NCBI GenBank assembly: GCA_019137255.1
Contig: WPDH01000098.1
Span: forward strand, 1 to 64,000
Direction: 5' to 3'
DNA: 64,000 bases
Origin: Corinectria fuckeliana
Taxonomy: Eukaryota > Ascomycota > Sordariomycetes > Hypocreales > Nectriaceae
Shown: positions 58,575-64,000 of the stretch, piece by piece
Layout: each line of letters starts with the position of its first letter
How positions within the stretch are numbered: the first letter of the stretch is position 1
The notes under the pieces: generated by a model
The model's input: the letters and a program-made list of their open reading frames with translations, nothing else
Databases searched by the model: none
What the model was told of the DNA's origin: nothing
Made by a program: the position numbers and the translations under genes

Positions 58575-61500
58575 CGTGATGGTAATTGTGCGGTTGGCCG
58601 AGTCGATTAGGGGTACGCGTTGCTGTGATTTAAGCTCTGGTTCAAGCTTGAAGTTGCCTGAGAAGACAGTTGCTAGAGTGTTCGTCGGAGGCTGTTTGTT
58701 ATCTGATGTGGAAATTGATTTCAACATCAAGAAGGGGGAGGGGGCGAGGCGCCTTCAACTTATAACTTGTGAACGACATTGGTGTCTCGGTGGACGATGG
58801 GAACTATCTGACTGTGCTCGGGGACTTAAGCGGGGCCCATCACGCAAAACCCGACCTTCGGGTCCGTCGACGTGTGCGTCAATACGGAGGTTGAATGGCA
58901 TAACGCTTTGCGGAGCGGAGCATATGTTGTGTGTGCACATCGCGGACTCCACTCGTTTAGGTACACCCGTCGAGCATATCATCTCATATCTCGTAAGCGT
59001 AGTCCGCACAAGGGCGGGCAAGCGCTGACCCCCTCGGGATAAGCTTCCAGCCTTATGCGGACATTGGATGAGCCATGATGATGGGAATGATGGGCAGCAT
59101 GAGGCCCCTTGTGATGGCGCCGACGAAACGGTTTCAAAGACTTGGTGGCTTGACGCCATTTGGCGAAATGCGGCCATTCACTAATTCAGTCCGCTGCCAC
59201 AGACAAATGATGGGAATGCCAGATGGCGAAGATGGCATGCTGAGTGAATACGCCTTTGGAATACCTGGTGATAACGTGGAGTAGGCGGTGTTAGTGCCAA
59301 GGGGCCTTTTCCTCATGTCGATGAGTACGGATGTAACGTACGATCGAGGCTTATTGCGAGTGTTACAGTGAGATGACATCGTCAGGCCGCGGTGGTGCCC
59401 TCTCCTCTTGACCGGGAGCATAACGGCAGGCATAACGGTTCGACATAACATCATCACCTGGTTCAATTTGTCTCGAGAAGGCAGCCCTCTCAATCTTTTA
59501 CCGTTTGTCCCTCACCTGTCATCAGTCACCACATACGAGTTGCGTGTAAAACGAAGCCAAAATATGAATCATGGATCATCATGATGAACAGTGGTGGGCG
59601 ACTCGTTCACCGCGATGGCGCTTGGAGAGAAACAAAGAGATTTCGTTTTGCAGGAAAATGACTGACACCCTCGGGAGTTTGGGTGGAGCTATGGCGGTCT
59701 AACTCGGTGAGCGATGACGGCGTTAAGATCCGACCACGTTCGGAGGCTGCGGACTTCAGACGGCGACCTCTGCGTGTGCTTCGTATTGGACGGGAATTTT
59801 GCGACCGTGGTTAGGCAGGCCTTGATTTTGGGGGCATGGCACAGGCGCGCGGTGTCATTGTCTCATCGGTCTCACTCACTCTGCGCTGCCAGCACACGCT
59901 TCTATGGTTGTGTATCCGACACAGCCTTTCTGGCTGAGCCTAGGCCTCAGTAGACTGCATATCCCAAGCGAGCATGGTTCTGGTAACGGGTTCCACTGTG
60001 AAGATCTTGGTAGGGATTTTCGTAGATCGCAGGGTGCGCTGTCGGTAGGTACCGAGAAGCGAGAAACATTACTTCGTACCTAACTGTAAATCAACGGGCA
60101 CGGGCACGGGCACAGGCACGGGCAAACAGCAGCAGGGATGGAAGTTGGTTGAGCCGAGCCGTATGGAGGAAAAGCAAAGTCCGCAACGGGCACGGACACG
60201 GACACGGAACGCGGACGGAGGAATGTAGACGGTGGCCGGGGGAAAGAAAGTTGGGCACAACTTGCGGAGTGCTGACCAAGTGCGACAGTAAGTTCCAAGC
60301 ATCGACCGATACCGACCAAAACCAAATGCTCCGAAAGTCCGAGGGTGTGTTGTCCTTGTGCTATCTTGTGTGTTTGAGCGGCGTGGTTGGCTACCCCGGG
60401 CTTCGTGGCTTGGGCGCTAGGCAGGCTCGGTAAAGAGATTGTGTCATGGTCGGTTTTGTTGGAGGTGAAGGTAGTGTGAGATAGTTTGTAGGAGTGTGGG
60501 AGTATGTCGAGATGCGTCTTGTATCCGAGTGCTGTCGGATATCTTTGCAAACAACTCTCCGACAGCCCAAAGAGCCTTTTGGGCTGCACATGACAAATCA
60601 CGTGCAGTGGGTGCCTGGGGCAAGAAGGCACCGCCACATGGACATTCAGCCACATTATTCTCTGCAAGCCTCAAAACCAAGAAGCCGATATGATCGCCGT
60701 TCCTCTCCTCGTCTTCTTGCAAACTGCCCTGACTAATCCCGGATCTGGCCCGGTTGCCATGACCGGCTCCGGCTCTTCGATTTTCCTCTTTACGTCACAG
60801 GAAATGGCTAAACAGGCTTAGTCGGGCCGCCGGCCTGAAGAACTCCGTTGATGCTCGGCGCCGGCGTAGGCACAACATTGGTGAGCTGGTGATGAACGTG
60901 AACGAGATATTTGAAGCTCTAAGCAAGGGGCGTTGCTGCGTTTTCCGACCAGTCCACCATAATGACACTATGTCCAGGGTATCACAAGGTAGCTAGCTAA
61001 CTTAGGTTTGACCGCTCATCCTCCCTACATATCATATTTCTCTAGGCTTCGGCTCGGTATTATCCCAGCTCCTTAGTGAAGCCATCGTGATCAGCCAGTA
61101 GCTAAAGACAGGACGTTATGCCGCCGAACTCATCCGCAGAGCCTCATCCGCATAATCCCCCCACGCCGACTATCTCTACATACTCTACCCTGTCACGCAA
61201 CGGCCAGCGAACTCCATCCACTCTTGAAACGAACAAGGGTGAAGCTATTGTGACAACGGGCGGGCTGCATGGTTTCGCTCCCAATCCTTTCCTAGAACAG
61301 GCAATGTCGCGCAATGGTCCCTGCTCTGTACCGTCCGCTACAATGGACTGCGTTCTCCAATATATACGAGGATTTTCCCTTCCCCTCCTCCGCACTTTGC
61401 GATGCCGCCGCGGGGCACCGTCAATTGTGGAGGATGCGCCGCCGGCGGGTGGATGTCGTGGGTTTCGCCTCCGGAGCGGCTGTCTCCATAGCAGATGGGG

Positions 61501-61590
61501 AGCCTCATCGATTTTCGTTGCTCTTCTTGTGATTTTCTATTTATTTCCTTGCTTTCCTCCACACGCCGTCCTCGATTCCCCCACATCTTG
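58575..61590. other. Intergenic, long spacer
   Basis: About 3 kb with no supported gene. It contains degenerate GGGCAC tandem repeats (about 60,095-60,125 and again near 60,187-60,215) and a GGTACC palindrome (60,046-60,053). Open frames such as 60,080-60,667 (-) and 61,118-61,591 (+) lack domains. Confidence 0.5.
60095..60125. repeat. GGGCAC hexanucleotide tandem repeat
   Basis: About five copies of GGGCAC with one variant (AGGCAC); a related GGACAC series follows about 90 bases later. Confidence 0.7.
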
Positions 61591-63295
61591 ATGTTTGCGT
61601 TCCGTCCCACCGTAGCCGCCCTTTGCCGAAACGTCCCCGCCAAACATCCGAGTTTCAACATGGCTGGTCTATTCGTCAACCTCGAGGCGCCCAATGGCGT
61701 CAAATACACGCAGCCCACCGGCCTCTTCATCAACAACGAATTCGTCGCCTCTTCCTCAGGCCAGACCATCTCGTCCATTGACCCAGCGTCAGTCGCTCCA
61801 CACCGCTTCCCAGACTCACTGCTTCGAGGATCCGTCGCTAACTTACACCACTCCTCCACAGCACCGAGAAAGAAATCGCCGCAGTCCAAGCAGCCAATGC
61901 CGATGACGTCGACAAGGCCGTTCGTGCTGCCCACGCCGCGCTCGTCAGCCCCGAGTGGAAGCAGATGCCGGCTGCGCGGAGGGGACTGTTGATGTACAAG
62001 CTTGCCGAGCGCATTGAGCAGCAGCAGGAGATTCTTGCCACATCCGAGGCCTGGGACAATGGTACGCTCTCGATCCCTTGATGTTGCCCGCGAGGAAGAC
62101 ACTGACTCTTTCACCAACAGGCAAGACTTATGCCGACGCCCTCTCCCTCGACATCGTCGAGGTTGTCAACGTTCTTCGCTATTATGCCGGATGGGCCGAC
62201 AAGACCCACGGCCAGACCGTCACCGCAAACCCCCAGAAGCTCGCCTACACTATCCGCCAGCCCATTGGTGTCGTTGGACAGATCATCCCGTGGAACTTCC
62301 CCCTTTCCATGGCGAGCTGGAAGATTGGCCCGGCTCTGGCGTGCGGAAACACAATCGTCCTCAAGGCCGCCGAGCAAACGCCCCTGAGCATTCTACTCCT
62401 CGCAGCTGCGGTCAAGGAGGTTGGGTTCCCCGCTGGAGTCTTCAACGTGATCAATGGCTACGGTCGAGAGGCGGGCGCGGCTTTGGTAGAGCACCCGCTC
62501 GTGGACAAGGTGGCATTCACTGGGTCTACGACGACTGGCACTCAAATCATGAAGATGGCTGCACCAACCCTTAAGAATATCACCTTGGAGACGGGAGGCA
62601 AGTCTCCCCTTTTGGTCTTCGCCGACAGCGACCTCGAGCAAGCTGCCCGGTGGTCGCACATGGGCATCATGTCCAACCAGGGCCAGATTTGCACGGCCAC
62701 CTCTCGAATCCTCGTGGAAGACAGTGTTTACGATGACTTCGTCGCCCGCTTCCTGGAGACGACCAAGACGGTCAGCAAGGTTGGCGACCAGTGGGACCCC
62801 GATACGTATCAGGGGCCTCAGGTGTCTAAGCTGCAGTACGATCAGATTCTAAAATACATCGAGATCGGAAAGGCAGAGGGCGCGAAGCTCCTAGCTGGCG
62901 GCAAGCCCAAGGACGTCAGCGGCAAGGGCTTCTTCATCGAGCCCACCGTCTTCGGCGAGGTCAAGGACACGATGCGCGTGTTCCAGGAGGAGATTTTCGG
63001 GCCCGTCGTCGTCATCACCCGCTTCGGCTCCGAGCAAGAGGCCCTGGGCTTCGCCAACGACTCAGCGTACGGCCTGGGCGCGGCGATCTTCACCAAGGAC
63101 ATTGAGCGGGCGCATCGCGTCGCGGCCGAGATCCAGGCCGGCATGGTCTGGATCAACAGCAGCCAGGACTGCGAGCCGGGCGTTCCGTTTGGCGGCGTCA
63201 AGCAGAGCGGCATTGGACGGGAACTGGGCGAGGCAGGATTGGAGGCCTACAGCAACATCAAGGCTGTGCATGTCAACCTGGGGGCTCGTATTTAG
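61591..63295 (+). CDS. Aldehyde dehydrogenase (NAD(P)+), mitochondrial or dual-localised
   Basis: Three exons, 61591-61787, 61862-62061 and 62121-63295, give 523 residues. It oxidises aldehydes to acids. Motifs: IPWNFPLSM, VAFTGSTTTG (NAD-binding), LETGGKSP with general base E289, GQICTATSR with nucleophile C323, and EEIFGPVV; the E-to-C spacing of 34 equals that of the family. The first 23 residues (MFAFRPTVAALCRNVPAKHPSFN) are basic and lack acid, a likely mitochondrial presequence. An in-frame ATG at 61660 (MAGLFVNLE) has A at -3 and G at +4, better context than the first ATG (T at -3), and would give a cytosolic form. Introns: 74 nt (donor GTCAGT, branch GCTAAC) and 59 nt. Substrate (acetaldehyde or other) is not determined. 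Confidence 0.93.
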
Positions 63296-63618
63296 ACATG
63301 TAGTAACTGGTGGCTCTGGGTGAGGCTTTTTAATAACGGCTCGGTGCTTGGCGTAGGTAGTTTTGGACTTGAAAAGTTTCAAACAAATACATTAAACAAT
63401 TATTGCTGGCAAATTTTCCCTTCCTTAGCTGCTGTCCAGAGGTCTCTCAGCTTGGGTGTGATAGTTGTGGTGTTGGGTGGCTAAGCGCTACGGACCGGCT
63501 TGTGGCCGAATGCTGCGACGTCATTCCTCATCAATACACAACATCATATGCTACTCATCTTTATACAGCAGCTTTTACTCGCCACCTAGCCATTCAGTGA
63601 CGGTCAAGAGTCTTTAAA
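63296..63618. other. Intergenic spacer
   Basis: About 320 bases between the dehydrogenase stop and the next ATG. It holds the 3' end of one gene and the promoter of the next; no further gene seen. Confidence 0.5.
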
Positions 63619-64000
63619 ATGGCCGAAGTCAAGTTAGACAACGCCGAACTACCGTCATATAACGAATCCGCCAACAACGAAGTCACCGTCGAGAACCAAG
63701 TCCTTGGCCCAGCTACCCTGTATATCGCCGGCCGCTTCGTCCACTCAAGCGACCCGCAAGCGCCGCCGCTGTACGAGTTCTCCCACTCCGTCGGCTTCCT
63801 GAGAGACACAGACCGCAGCGTCAAGGTCGAGCGGGTCGACCACACGGTCCGAGACCACAACGGCACGCCCCAAGTCACGGCGCGCAAGCGGCACCTCTGG
63901 GACCTCAAGCACCCCACGGCCGGCGAGCAGCCCGCCTTTGAGTACCACGCCGAGTCCAAGTCGCGACGCGCGCTGTGCTCCCTCGGCATCAGCCTGTGCC
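63619..64000 (+). CDS. Unrecognised protein, 5' part only (runs off the window)
   Basis: Open from ATG 63619 (A at -3, G at +4) to the end of the window, 127 codons without a stop. It begins MAEVKLDNAELPSYNESANN, continues LGPATLYIAGRFVHSSDP and APPLYEFSHSVGFL, and reads as a single coding frame with a strong C/G third-position bias. Pro-Pro-Leu-Tyr and Leu-Pro-Ser-Tyr motifs resemble PPxY/PxY-type sequences, but I do not recognise a family or a domain. The reverse-strand frames here are shadows. Upstream spacing of 320 bases from the dehydrogenase fits an independent promoter. Confidence 0.65.
   Translation, partial: MAEVKLDNAELPSYNESANNEVTVENQVLGPATLYIAGRFVHSSDPQAPPLYEFSHSVGFLRDTDRSVKVERVDHTVRDHNGTPQVTARKRHLWDLKHPTAGEQPAFEYHAESKSRRALCSLGISLC

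Noticed and set aside
58575..58727. N-terminal extension of the MFS transporter to ATG 58727
   Set aside because: Poor start context and no family-like sequence; ATG 58574 has A at -3. Not fully excluded.
61118..61591. 157-codon open frame (+) ending just before the aldehyde dehydrogenase start
   Set aside because: It ends within the dehydrogenase leader, has no recognisable domain, and its hydrophobic end looks accidental.
1..64000. CRISPR array, rRNA operon or additional tRNAs
   Set aside because: No regularly spaced repeats or rRNA-like segments seen; only one sequence folds as a tRNA.

Overview
This window is nuclear DNA of a filamentous ascomycete (Pezizomycotina, most likely a Sordariomycete). 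The support is: short introns (about 50-90 nt) with CTNAC branch sites; a fungal elongation factor 3 gene; a fungal-type intron-bearing tRNA-Leu; and blocks of extremely A+T-rich, TpA-saturated DNA with almost no CpA or TpG, the mark of repeat-induced point mutation (RIP). The species cannot be named from the sequence.

Layout. 1-5,900 is RIP-destroyed repeat DNA (two 2-N gaps) interrupted by a normal-composition island at about 1,620-2,400. An F-box gene (5,986-7,532) sits directly against this block and needs a GC-AG intron. 10.6-30.8 kb is ordinary gene-bearing DNA: a TRP-type vacuolar calcium channel (YVC1), a macro-domain ADP-ribose hydrolase-like gene, a 1,295-residue zincin-like protein whose HExxH motif is split by an intron, elongation factor 3, a tRNA-Leu(AAG) and an amino acid permease. 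31-39 kb is a gene desert containing a RIP-degraded Mutator-like DNA transposon (34,790-37,467) with perfect 45-bp terminal inverted repeats and an 8-bp target-site duplication.

39-64 kb is gene-rich again: a TTC27/Emw1-type TPR protein, a large GYF-domain protein, a damaged membrane-protein gene, the RNase P/MRP subunit Pop4, a PlsB/GNPAT-type acyltransferase ending in a PTS1-like ARL, pantothenate synthetase, a DHA2-type MFS transporter, an aldehyde dehydrogenase with two plausible starts (mitochondrial and cytosolic), and the first part of an unrecognised gene running off the end.

Most genes are housekeeping genes with no pathway clustering: translation (EF3, tRNA, Pop4), trafficking or mRNA control (GYF), rRNA or wall homeostasis (TTC27), lipid and cofactor synthesis (acyltransferase, pantothenate synthetase) and transport (channel, permease, MFS). 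No biosynthetic gene cluster, CRISPR array or rRNA is visible. Exon borders were worked out by hand from splice signals and reading-frame continuity.
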